Positions 1-6,338 of a stretch of 8,140 nucleotides of DNA are shown one piece after another. Under the pieces are notes generated by a model that had not been told where the DNA came from, made no database searches, and worked only from the letters and a program-made list of their open reading frames with translations. This stretch comes from Acidobacteriaceae bacterium (GTDB lineage Bacteria > Acidobacteriota > Terriglobia > Terriglobales > Acidobacteriaceae). Each line of letters begins with the position of its first letter. The stretch's first letter is position 1. Both the position numbers and the translations under genes were made by a program. Location: NCBI GenBank assembly GCA_003162255.1, contig PMMJ01000237.1, positions 5,689 to 13,828 on the forward strand, read 5' to 3'.

Positions 1-1494
1 CGCATCGGCGCCAACCTGGTGCTGACCAAGCCCATCAACGTCGAGCAGGCCAAGGGAACGCTCCGCGTCGCCCGCGGACTCCTGCGGAAAAATTCTGATG
101 CTGCCTCCGCTAGTGCCACCAGCGCGGCGCCTCGCGTGATGCCCGCAAAGTCGGCTCCGGTATCTCCCGGCAGTTCATTCCCACCGGCGAGTCGAGACGC
201 GGCAACGATCGCTGCGCCGCCCTGCGCCCCCGAGCGTCCTGAGTTTGACGCACCGCTACCGATGGTAATTCCGGCGGAAACTCCGCTAATGACTCCGGCA
301 ATGTCAGCACCGGCAAAAGTTGAAGACAGACCAGCGGTTGTTCCAGCGCCCGTACCGCAAAGCAAGATTGCGATCGCGGAGGCGGAAGCGCCGCAGCCCG
401 CGTCCTTAGCTGTAGTCAAGAACGACGTAATCAAGAACGACGCGCCAAAAATCGCCGCTGCGTCCGCACCTGCCCAAAACATCGCTTCCGCTCACACGTC
501 GGCCCCGGGATCAGCCGCAGCGCCGGCCCCGGCAAAAGAAGTGGCGGCGGTACCAGCGAAACAGAAGGAAACAGAAAACAAGATCGTCGAATCGGAGCCC
601 GCCAATTCGTCGCACGCCGCCGCTCTCGCCCCAGTTTCAATGTCGAGTTCGGTGAGCGCGGGCGATGCCCCGTCTTTCGGAGGATTGAGCGAAGAAGGTT
701 CCGGCGGATCGGGCGCTGGCAAGAAAGTCCTGATCGTAGTTTTGATCGTCCTGGCTCTGGCCGCGATCTGCTACCTTGGCTACGAGAGGCTTGGCAACTC
801 CAGCCGAACCCCAACTTCGCAGCCTGTAAGCGCGCCCCAGAACTCGACTCAACCCGCCCCGGCGCCCACCTCGTCCCCAGTCGTGGCGCCTTCGACCAGT
901 TCGCCCGGCCAGGCAAGTTCCGCAACCCCGGCCCTGGCTCCCAAAACGACTGTAGCCGCAACGCCCGACAAGCCGTCGGCTAGCGCCGGCAACTCTCCTG
1001 TGAATCGGATCGCCGCGAACCCTGAGCCGGCAATGAAGAAAACCGACTCAGCGCCCATACGCGTGAAGTCGAACGCCACAGCAGCCAAACCGACCGAGCC
1101 CGAGGAATCCGCGCCTGCGCTTCCCAGCCCGCCAGCCGGTGCATCCGCAAACAACAGCTTGAGCGGCCTGATGCCGGCATCGCCAAATCTCCCCAAACCT
1201 TCGCCCGCAACACTAAGGGTTTCCCAGGGCGTGTCCCAGGGACTTCTGATCAAGCGGGTGCAACCTAAGTATCCTTCATCTGCGCTCGCGACTCATGCCG
1301 AGGGCGCAGTGCAGATCGAAGCGACCGTCGACAAACAGGGCAACGTCACGAATCTGAAGGTGCTCAGCGGACAGACCGTTCTTGCCCGCGCCGCGCTGGA
1401 AGCGGTTCGCCAGTGGAGATACAAGCCGTATTATCTCAATGGCCAGCCCGTGGAAATCCAGACGCAGATCACGGTCAACTTCAAAGCGAACTAG
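1..1494 (+). CDS. Receiver-like/TonB C-terminal membrane protein, 5'-partial
   Basis: The reading frame is open from base 1, so the true start lies upstream; a GTG at 19 is probably just an internal Val. Numbering the 497 visible residues, 1-28 look like the last strand and helix of a response-regulator receiver domain, with the conserved Lys-Pro at 10-11 (LTKPI). A Pro/Ala/Ser-rich linker follows (about 30-235), then one membrane helix (about 243-261, preceded by GKK), a second Pro/Ala-rich linker, and a TonB C-terminal domain (about 414-497). That domain has QPKYP, the G-V-Q-I-E strand, a WRYKP motif and NGQPVEIQ. TonB-C domains normally contact TonB boxes of outer-membrane transporters, and the long linker would span the periplasm. 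Canonical TonB is anchored by an N-terminal helix; here the helix is internal and a cytoplasmic domain precedes it. The domain calls are firm at the C-terminus and moderate for the receiver, whose phospho-acceptor region is off the window. It ends in TAG and converges on the cNMP-binding gene. Confidence 0.85.
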   Translation, partial: RIGANLVLTKPINVEQAKGTLRVARGLLRKNSDAASASATSAAPRVMPAKSAPVSPGSSFPPASRDAATIAAPPCAPERPEFDAPLPMVIPAETPLMTPAMSAPAKVEDRPAVVPAPVPQSKIAIAEAEAPQPASLAVVKNDVIKNDAPKIAAASAPAQNIASAHTSAPGSAAAPAPAKEVAAVPAKQKETENKIVESEPANSSHAAALAPVSMSSSVSAGDAPSFGGLSEEGSGGSGAGKKVLIVVLIVLALAAICYLGYERLGNSSRTPTSQPVSAPQNSTQPAPAPTSSPVVAPSTSSPGQASSATPALAPKTTVAATPDKPSASAGNSPVNRIAANPEPAMKKTDSAPIRVKSNATAAKPTEPEESAPALPSPPAGASANNSLSGLMPASPNLPKPSPATLRVSQGVSQGLLIKRVQPKYPSSALATHAEGAVQIEATVDKQGNVTNLKVLSGQTVLARAALEAVRQWRYKPYYLNGQPVEIQTQITVNFKAN

Positions 1495-1500
1495 AGGGGC

Positions 1501-1599
1501 AGGTCGCAGGTCTTAGGTGTCAGGTGTTAGGTCTTAGGTATCAGTCTTCAACGTAGGCGAAGAAACCTGAGACCTGACACCTAAGACCTGAGACCTGCT
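1501..1599. repeat. Inverted pair of heptanucleotide tandem repeats (large hairpin)
   Basis: Six 7-bp units of form AGGTNNN run from 1501 to 1542 (AGGTCGC, AGGTCTT, AGGTGTC, AGGTGTT, AGGTCTT, AGGTATC). Five units of the complementary form ACCTNNN run from 1565 to 1599 (ACCTGAG, ACCTGAC, ACCTAAG, ACCTGAG, ACCTGCT). The arms pair as an imperfect stem of about 32 bp, 1501-1532 with 1565-1596, around a 32-nt spacer. The structure fills the gap between two convergent stop codons, so it could act as a bidirectional transcription barrier, but neither side carries a clear T tract. It could equally be an intergenic heptad-repeat element of the STRR type known from cyanobacteria. Confidence 0.8.
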
Positions 1600-2064
1600 C
1601 TAGTTCAACTGTTCGTCCAAAGGCCGCTGCCGCGGACGTCCCGGATGCGCACTGATGCTGCGGAACTTGTAGTAGAGTCCGTGCAATTCTTCGCTCAAGA
1701 GCCGCACCATCTGCATGCAGAAATCGCAGTGTTCACGCAGAAACTCCAGAAACTCTTCGCGCGGAATGAAAGCCGCCTTCGTTTCGCCGCCCGCCTCCGC
1801 AGTGATCCGATACTCTTCCCCGGTCATGCTCTCGCTCAGCCCGAGTACGGCTCCAGGACCGACCACCTCCAGTAGTTGCTCTTCACTCTGACCGGTAGGC
1901 AGCAGGACGCGAACCGCTCCGCTCTCCACCACGTAAACGCCCGTGACTGCGGAACCCTGCTGAAACAGCGTGGCGCCCGTGGGGAAGGTTTGAACCGACT
2001 TGATTCCGTGCAGGGCTTGCAACAGATCGGGACTCAACTTGCCGGGCGTAGGCGGCGACGACAC
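1600..2064 (-). CDS. Single-domain cyclic-nucleotide-binding-fold protein (Crp/Fnr-like, no HTH)
   Basis: The 154-residue product is a Crp/Fnr-type beta-roll (about 15-110) followed by the long dimerisation-type helix (about 111-135) and a basic tail (HPGRPRQRP). Recognisable pieces are the entry strand with FPTGATLFQQG, VYVVESGAVRV, and a phosphate-binding-cassette segment GLSESMTGEEYR at 75-86. Crp-family regulators are usually about 220 residues with a C-terminal helix-turn-helix. Here the chain stops straight after the dimerisation helix, so it can sense or dimerise but not bind DNA in the usual way. Aligned by eye to E. coli CRP, the ribose/phosphate Arg is present (R86) but the cAMP-contacting Glu is Leu (L76), so the ligand is uncertain. 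A CxxC (113-116) sits at the start of the long helix. The start is GTG, supported by GGGGAG at 2071-2076, six bases upstream. The gene is convergent with the TonB-type gene and lies 142 bp downstream of the pseudokinase gene on the same strand. Confidence 0.85.
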   Translation of the reverse strand: MSSPPTPGKLSPDLLQALHGIKSVQTFPTGATLFQQGSAVTGVYVVESGAVRVLLPTGQSEEQLLEVVGPGAVLGLSESMTGEEYRITAEAGGETKAAFIPREEFLEFLREHCDFCMQMVRLLSEELHGLYYKFRSISAHPGRPRQRPLDEQLN

Positions 2065-2070
2065 AATATA

Positions 2071-2076
2071 CTCCCC
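2071..2076 (-). promoter_or_regulatory. Ribosome binding site fixing the GTG start of the cNMP-binding gene
   Basis: On the minus strand GGGGAG lies six bases before the GTG at 2062-2064. No ATG occurs near the domain start, so this site decides the non-ATG start. Confidence 0.7.
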
Positions 2077-2123
2077 GTTGCCTTATCGTAATCCTATGAT
2101 GCCCTCACCTGGAAATCGCGCAC

Positions 2124-2139
2124 TGTGATTTGGATCACG
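2124..2139. promoter_or_regulatory. CRP-consensus-like palindrome
   Basis: The plus strand reads TGTGA-TTTGGA-TCACG. It matches the E. coli CRP consensus TGTGA-N6-TCACA at nine of ten defined positions. It lies 60-75 bp upstream of the GTG start of the cNMP-binding gene and downstream of the pseudokinase stop, a plausible place for a regulator of the former. The neighbouring protein lacks a DNA-binding domain, so any binder must be another Crp/Fnr protein in the genome. Use of the E. coli consensus in this organism is assumed. Confidence 0.45.
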
Positions 2140-2144
2140 GCTCT

Positions 2145-2185
2145 AAGTGACAGGCAACTGGGAATGCTGATTCCAGACTGTACTT
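2145..2185 (-). terminator. Two-tier hairpin downstream of the pseudokinase gene
   Basis: Outer arms AAGTgACAG (2145-2153) and CTGTACTT (2178-2185) pair with one bulge. Inside them CTGGGAAT (2158-2165) pairs with ATTCCAG (2170-2176), again with one bulge, around a GCTG loop. The structure starts about 22 bases after the pseudokinase stop. No T tract follows on the minus strand, so a 3'-end-stabilising or factor-dependent terminator role is more likely than a classical intrinsic terminator. Confidence 0.4.
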
Positions 2186-2206
2186 CCTGAGGCCGGACTG
2201 GCTGGT

Positions 2207-4738
2207 TTATTGCCGCTCAAGAATCTCGTCGATTGCGGCCTTGCCGCCCTTGTCGACGCTGACCACTTTGTGGACCGGCTTGAAACCCGTAAGCGTGACA
2301 TCCACGATGTAATTCCCCGGTCCCAGCATGACTTCGACAGGCGACATCTTATCGAGCACCCGCTGGTTGATCGCGATCTGCGCGCCCTTGGGCTGGGTGT
2401 GAATGCTGATGGAGCCCATGCCCGCCGTGCTGTCTCCGCCGTGTCCAAACAGCTTGTTGAACTTGCCGACGGTCTTTATGTCCTCCGTATTGCCCAGCGC
2501 TCTGAGTGCCGGCGAGTACTGGAAATTCTGCGCCGGACCGAGATCGGCGGTGACCGTCTCCTCGAGATACCCCTGCTTACGCAACAGCACAGTATGGCTG
2601 CCTTTTTCGACGGCGAACTGCGACGGGGTTACTCGTCCGGTCGTCTTGCCGTCGATGACGATCTCGGCGCCGGGCGGCGTGCTTCCGACCACCACCAGCG
2701 CATTCATCGGCGACAAATGAAGCGTCAGAGAAGTTTTGCTGCCGGCTGCCACCTCGACCGACCGTATCTCGGACGAATAGCCGGTCTTGCTTACAGATAT
2801 GATGTGTTTCCCGGGGCTTAGGCCGATCAAGCTAAACGGCGTAACCCACGACGGATCGCTTTTCCCATCGACCTGAAACTGCGCGCCCTGTGGACTCGAA
2901 TCGATCAGCGCTTGGCCCGGAGTCACTACCGGCGCCGGAGTCGGTGCCGGAGCGGGCGCCCGTCGACCATTTTTCGCGCTGCGCTTTTCGACTTGCCGTA
3001 CCGAAACGCTGGGTTGAGCTTCCTCAAAGGGCGCAACCGGTGCAGCGGGTGTCTCAACTTGCTGAGCCGGAGTCTGAGCAACCGGCTGGGTTGAGGTTTT
3101 GCTTACGGCTTTCGTCGGTCGCGGAGCGGCCGTGGAGCCATCGTCTTCCGAGCGCACATGAAAAAATAGCACAATCACAATTACGAGGATCAATCCCACC
3201 GCGCCCAGAATTGAATAGATCATCAGCCGCGGCGGAACGGTAGAGATTTCCTTGATTGCCTTCTCCGCGAGTTCCCGCGGCTGAATTCTCGGTTTCTCTT
3301 CTTTCCGCCCTTGGCTCTGCGCGACGGGACCCGCCGGTTCAGCGGGCTCCGGAATTGACGGCGCGAAAACCGGTTCCTGGAGCGGAGGCATCTCCGCCAT
3401 GTCGGAAAAGCTCGTGCTGGATGCGTTCGCCGCCGCTTCCGACATCATTGGATCCACCGCCACGCGGGCCGAATGCGGCTCGCACTCTAGCTCTGCCACC
3501 GCCGCCGAAAGAACCGGACTCGGCGCAGCTTGGGCATCGGGAGCACTGACGTCAAATTCGCCCAGGACTGGCGCGCCAGACTTCGAATCGAATTTCAACT
3601 CAGATCTGAAATCAGGGTCCGCAGCCGGCTTCGCATCGGATGGGCGCGCGACACTCCTTCCGGTCGCCACGCCGGCAGCAGCCACCGCGGCCCTGGTTCC
3701 GACAGCTGGCGGATTCACGTTCGCCGGCACCGGCGCAACGATTGGCGGAGCAACGCGAGCAACAGGTTTGGGTGAAACCGATGGAACCGGTGCAGCGGGA
3801 GCCTGGGGCTTCACCGCACTAGACTCTGCCGAAACAAACTTGCTGGCCGCCGCCGCACGCGCTTCGGGACTCACGGCAACCTTCGGCGCTGCGGTCGTCT
3901 TCCTGGAATCCGTGCCCTTCTTGCCGTTTTCCTTGCACTTCTCCAGGTCGTCCACTAGTTCGCGCGCGCTCTGGTAGCGCTCCGCCGGATCTTTCGCCAG
4001 CGCTTTCATAATCAGCGCGCTCACCGCCGGATGAATCTTGCCATTCACCGAAGACGGGCTGGCGGGCATCTCATTCTCGATCTGGCTGAGCAGCGCAACT
4101 GGATCCTCAGCATCGAATGCCCTCCGCCCAACCACCATCTCGTAGAGGATCGCGCCTAGCGTAAACAGGTTCGACCGCAGGTCGATGACTTCTCCGCGGA
4201 TCTGTTCGGGAGCACAGTAAGGCATCAGCCGCCCCAAGCCGTTACCCGATTCCGCTTGGATGAGGCTCATGTTGGAGATGCCGTAGCCGAGAATTTTGAC
4301 CATCCCATCCCACTGCACCATGATCTTGGCGGGCTCCAGCGAACAGTGGGCGACGCCCTTCGCGGCAGCCTGCTCCAACCCGGCGCAAACCTGGCGCGTA
4401 ATGTCGAGCAGATCCCAGATGGAGAAGCCTTCTTTGCGCGCCAGCATGGTGGCCACGCTGTTGCCCTGTATGTACTCCATCGCGGCGCAGAACTGCCCGT
4501 CGATCTCGCCCGCTCCATAGAGCAGCACGATGTTCTGCCCGGCGAGATCGCGCGTGCTTTCGCCTTCGGCGATCAGCGTCTCCACAAACGCTTCCGAGCG
4601 GTCGCCCAGCGGCTCCAGACTCTGCGTCTTGAGCGCCACAACCTGGTTGGTTTCCGTGTCCATCGCCTTATAAATCAAGGCGGTGTCAGACTTGGAAAGC
4701 TCACTCTGAATCTCGAACCGGCCAAACATTGTCGCCAT
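2207..4738 (-). CDS. Membrane pseudokinase with three PEGA-like repeats
   Basis: The 843-residue product starts with a Hanks-type Ser/Thr kinase fold (about 7-265), then a Pro/Ala-rich linker (about 280-500), one membrane helix (about 505-527, LMIYSILGAVGLILVIVIV), a second Pro/Ala-rich linker, and three PEGA-like beta repeats (about 609-675, 680-735, 775-840), each with a P-x-GA-x-(F/I) core and a GY or GF turn. The fold is clear from VVALK (Lys37), helix-C Glu58, YCAPEQI (174-180) and FTLGAILYEM. The glycine loop is replaced by ELSKSDTA. The catalytic HRD motif is HCS (131-133), the following DLKP is SLEP, and the metal-binding DFG is GYG (151-153). Phosphotransfer is therefore unlikely, and a scaffolding or signal-relay role is inferred. 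The PEGA repeats should lie outside the cytoplasmic membrane. I chose the ATG at 4736-4738 because AGGG lies eight bases upstream and it directly precedes the kinase fold. A GTG ten codons earlier (4766-4768) and an ATG three codons later are alternatives. Confidence 0.88.
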   Translation of the reverse strand: MATMFGRFEIQSELSKSDTALIYKAMDTETNQVVALKTQSLEPLGDRSEAFVETLIAEGESTRDLAGQNIVLLYGAGEIDGQFCAAMEYIQGNSVATMLARKEGFSIWDLLDITRQVCAGLEQAAAKGVAHCSLEPAKIMVQWDGMVKILGYGISNMSLIQAESGNGLGRLMPYCAPEQIRGEVIDLRSNLFTLGAILYEMVVGRRAFDAEDPVALLSQIENEMPASPSSVNGKIHPAVSALIMKALAKDPAERYQSARELVDDLEKCKENGKKGTDSRKTTAAPKVAVSPEARAAAASKFVSAESSAVKPQAPAAPVPSVSPKPVARVAPPIVAPVPANVNPPAVGTRAAVAAAGVATGRSVARPSDAKPAADPDFRSELKFDSKSGAPVLGEFDVSAPDAQAAPSPVLSAAVAELECEPHSARVAVDPMMSEAAANASSTSFSDMAEMPPLQEPVFAPSIPEPAEPAGPVAQSQGRKEEKPRIQPRELAEKAIKEISTVPPRLMIYSILGAVGLILVIVIVLFFHVRSEDDGSTAAPRPTKAVSKTSTQPVAQTPAQQVETPAAPVAPFEEAQPSVSVRQVEKRSAKNGRRAPAPAPTPAPVVTPGQALIDSSPQGAQFQVDGKSDPSWVTPFSLIGLSPGKHIISVSKTGYSSEIRSVEVAAGSKTSLTLHLSPMNALVVVGSTPPGAEIVIDGKTTGRVTPSQFAVEKGSHTVLLRKQGYLEETVTADLGPAQNFQYSPALRALGNTEDIKTVGKFNKLFGHGGDSTAGMGSISIHTQPKGAQIAINQRVLDKMSPVEVMLGPGNYIVDVTLTGFKPVHKVVSVDKGGKAAIDEILERQ

Positions 4739-4829
4739 TACAATCGCCCTCGCGGTGCTAAGCCGCACGACACCCTGAATATGAATTCGGCTAAAAACAG
4801 GGGGAGAAACACCCCTAGAATACCGCCTT

Positions 4830-4843
4830 CAATGGCCCCATTG
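4830..4843. promoter_or_regulatory. Perfect palindrome upstream of the pseudokinase gene
   Basis: CAATGG-CC-CCATTG has perfect 6-bp arms about 92 bp upstream of the chosen start. A second, shorter inverted repeat (AGGGG/CCCCT) lies nearer the gene at about 4798-4816. Either could be an operator. No convincing -35/-10 pair was found in the 245-bp gap 4739-4983, which otherwise shows nothing. Confidence 0.3.
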
Positions 4844-4983
4844 AGAGTTACGAAAGTACTGAAAAATCGGCAGAGACTATCGCGCGTCGAGCCGCTGAGG
4901 CGGCCTGCAAGCTGTCCGGCTATCTGGCAAACAACCCGGCATTCGTTCAGGATTTCGTAGGTTGTGGAATCGCCTTGATTACA

Positions 4984-5283
4984 TCAACAAGCCGAGGTTT
5001 CTGCCAAACCGTCATTTCTGACGAGCGCCTCGGCAAGAACCGGCGTGTTGTTGCCGCTGAGATGCCCTGGGCACGGAATTTCTCTCGGCCTTGTGAATTC
5101 CAGATGGCGCTTCTGCGCGTAAATCCAAAGATGCCAGCCCCAGCGTGATGCGAGTCGCTCCTCGATCGAATGAGGAAGCAGCTTTCCGATAACCGGGAGC
5201 CAGTTCGGATTCCAAAACATGACTTCTGTTTTGACATTCTCGAATTGCCGGAACATTTGCCTCGCCGATGATTTTGAGAAAAC
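4984..5283 (-). pseudogene. C-terminal remnant of the methyltransferase, beyond an in-frame stop
   Basis: Immediately after the TAA that ends the methyltransferase frame, the same frame continues open for about 99 codons, from Val-Phe-Ser-Lys to a TGA at 4984-4986. The text reads as a natural continuation: NPLS, stop, VFSKSSARQMFRQFENV, then a Trp/Pro-rich stretch (FWNPNWLPVIGKLLPHS) and WGWHLWIYAQK. In homologues I recall, Lys or a similar residue occupies the stop position (an NPLSKV-type motif), and one base change AAA to TAA would produce it. The last 40 or so residues after YAQK look unlike the family and may be run-on past a lost native stop. An ATG at 5254-5256 exists, but no good ribosome site was seen, so independent translation is doubtful. 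Confidence 0.65.
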
Positions 5284-6075
5284 TTATGAAAGCGGGTTGT
5301 CGGGACCGTCGGTATTTCGGTTGAGCATGTTTTGCATCTCTACGTAAGACCCGGGGTCCTTGCGGATGAGTTCTGCATGCCGCCGCAGGTCTTGCTCTGT
5401 CTCGCCAAAGATTGCCCCAGACAGCTTGATACCCAGCTCTGTTCTGAGCAGATGCGCGCGCAAGCGGCGGACGATTCCCAGATTTACGTAGTAATTGAAC
5501 GATTCGCGATAATAAAGCATAATCACGGCCCGTCCACCTGGAGAGAGCACCCGGTGAACCTCGCGGATAGTTCGGGGCGTATCGGGTGTGTGGTGAAGCA
5601 CTCCATGGGAATAAACGAAGTCAAAAGAGCCGTCAGGGAAGGGCATGTTCTCAGCATCGCCCTGGACGAACCGTCCTTCCAGATTTGCCAGTTGAAAACG
5701 CCGCCGCGTTATGCTCACCGCCGCGTTCGTCAGGTCGACCGCGGTGTAATGAGCACCGGCGCGAACGAAGCGTTCGGCCTCGCTGCCGCATCCGCAACCT
5801 ATTTCGAGCACCCGCAAGCCGCGGGTTCCTTCAAAGCCAACCGCCAATTGTAGACGCGGATGCACTTTATACCTGTGCTCGTCGAGGCTCCGATAGAAGG
5901 CGGCGGTCCCGCGCGGCTCATTCGTGAACCATGAGTCACACGGCGATTTCTGCCAGAATCTCTGAACCTGCCTTTTGATGTCTAACGAAAGCGGAGAGGA
6001 TGCGGAATTCAGGCGCTGTTCGGATACTGGGTAAAGCGCAGGAGTGGCAAGAGTCAAGGACATGGCGTGCCCCAT
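5284..6075 (-). CDS. Class I SAM-dependent methyltransferase, truncated by in-frame TAA
   Basis: The 263-residue product has a Rossmann-fold methyltransferase core. Motif I is VLEIGCGCGSEAERF (89-103) for SAM binding, the acidic end of strand 2 is AVDLT (112-116), motif II/III is GDAENMPFPDGSFDFVYS (139-156), and the post-motif GVLHHTPD (158-165) is typical of UbiE/Methyltransf_11-like enzymes. The substrate cannot be told; the extra C-terminal region rich in Tyr and Trp suggests a specific subfamily. The chain ends at NPLS, but the frame continues with family-like sequence (see the remnant at 4984-5283), so the gene is probably a full-length gene of about 360 codons broken by a nonsense codon. 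The SAM core is intact. ATG codons at 6075 and 6063 both compete as start. A GGAG lies only one base from the first and twelve from the second, so the start is uncertain by four codons. Confidence 0.8.
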   Translation of the reverse strand: MGHAMSLTLATPALYPVSEQRLNSASSPLSLDIKRQVQRFWQKSPCDSWFTNEPRGTAAFYRSLDEHRYKVHPRLQLAVGFEGTRGLRVLEIGCGCGSEAERFVRAGAHYTAVDLTNAAVSITRRRFQLANLEGRFVQGDAENMPFPDGSFDFVYSHGVLHHTPDTPRTIREVHRVLSPGGRAVIMLYYRESFNYYVNLGIVRRLRAHLLRTELGIKLSGAIFGETEQDLRRHAELIRKDPGSYVEMQNMLNRNTDGPDNPLS

Positions 6076-6111
6076 TCTCCAGGACTCGAATCAATATCGA
6101 GAGCCCGGATT

Positions 6112-6130
6112 CGCAATTGCGCGCATTATA
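6112..6130 (-). promoter_or_regulatory. -10 box and overlapping palindrome upstream of the methyltransferase
   Basis: On the minus strand a perfect TATAAT occupies 6125-6130, about 50 bases before the first start codon; no good -35 hexamer was found. The expected transcription start, near 6118, falls inside the perfect palindrome CGCAATTGCG (6112-6121), the position of a classical repressor operator. Confidence 0.4.
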
Positions 6131-6269
6131 TGAGCATTGCCTTGTTCGCACCAGACGCACCGCTCTGAAGTAGAAGCCCTCACTCTGATAAGTGTTGGGA
6201 GTGCGGGATAGTCCGTCGTGATTGTCTCCCTTCGCCTCGACCATGCTTAACAAAGTCGCGATCGTTGGC

Positions 6270-6308
6270 GTAACATCCCGATTTCACCATCGGCCTCCCA
6301 CACGTTAC
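6270..6308 (-). other. Nested inverted repeat downstream of the winged-helix gene
   Basis: GTAAC (6270-6274) pairs with GTTAC (6304-6308), and inside them CCGAT (6278-6282) pairs with ATCGG (6289-6293). It begins about 30 bases after the stop codon of the gene ending at 6339 and has no T tract. It could be a weak transcript-end structure. The rest of 6131-6338 shows no gene. Confidence 0.2.
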
Positions 6309-6338
6309 ATCCCTCTGCTCAACAAAAGACACCGTTCC

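Noticed and set aside
849..1253. Minus-strand 134-codon frame inside the TonB-type gene
   Set aside because: It is an antisense shadow of the Pro/Ala-rich linker; its Gly/Ala-rich composition mirrors the complementary codons.
1501..1599. CRISPR array
   Set aside because: The units are 7 bp, lie in opposite orientation on the two sides and have no unique spacers of CRISPR length.
4766..4768. GTG as the start of the pseudokinase gene
   Set aside because: An AGGG lies only four bases upstream. The ATG at 4736-4738 has better spacing and sits directly at the kinase fold.
2210..4960. Several plus-strand open frames of 60-234 codons opposite the pseudokinase gene
   Set aside because: They are antisense shadows of a GC-rich gene: arginine/alanine-rich, without domain patterns, and the minus-strand frame has clear homology.
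5254..5256. ATG starting a separate 90-codon gene
   Set aside because: It lies inside the continuing methyltransferase frame with no convincing ribosome site, and its sequence reads as the C-terminus of that family.
5284..5286. TAA in the methyltransferase as a recoded sense codon (selenocysteine or pyrrolysine type)
   Set aside because: Those systems use UGA and UAG. No recoding element was seen, and a simple nonsense change explains the pattern.
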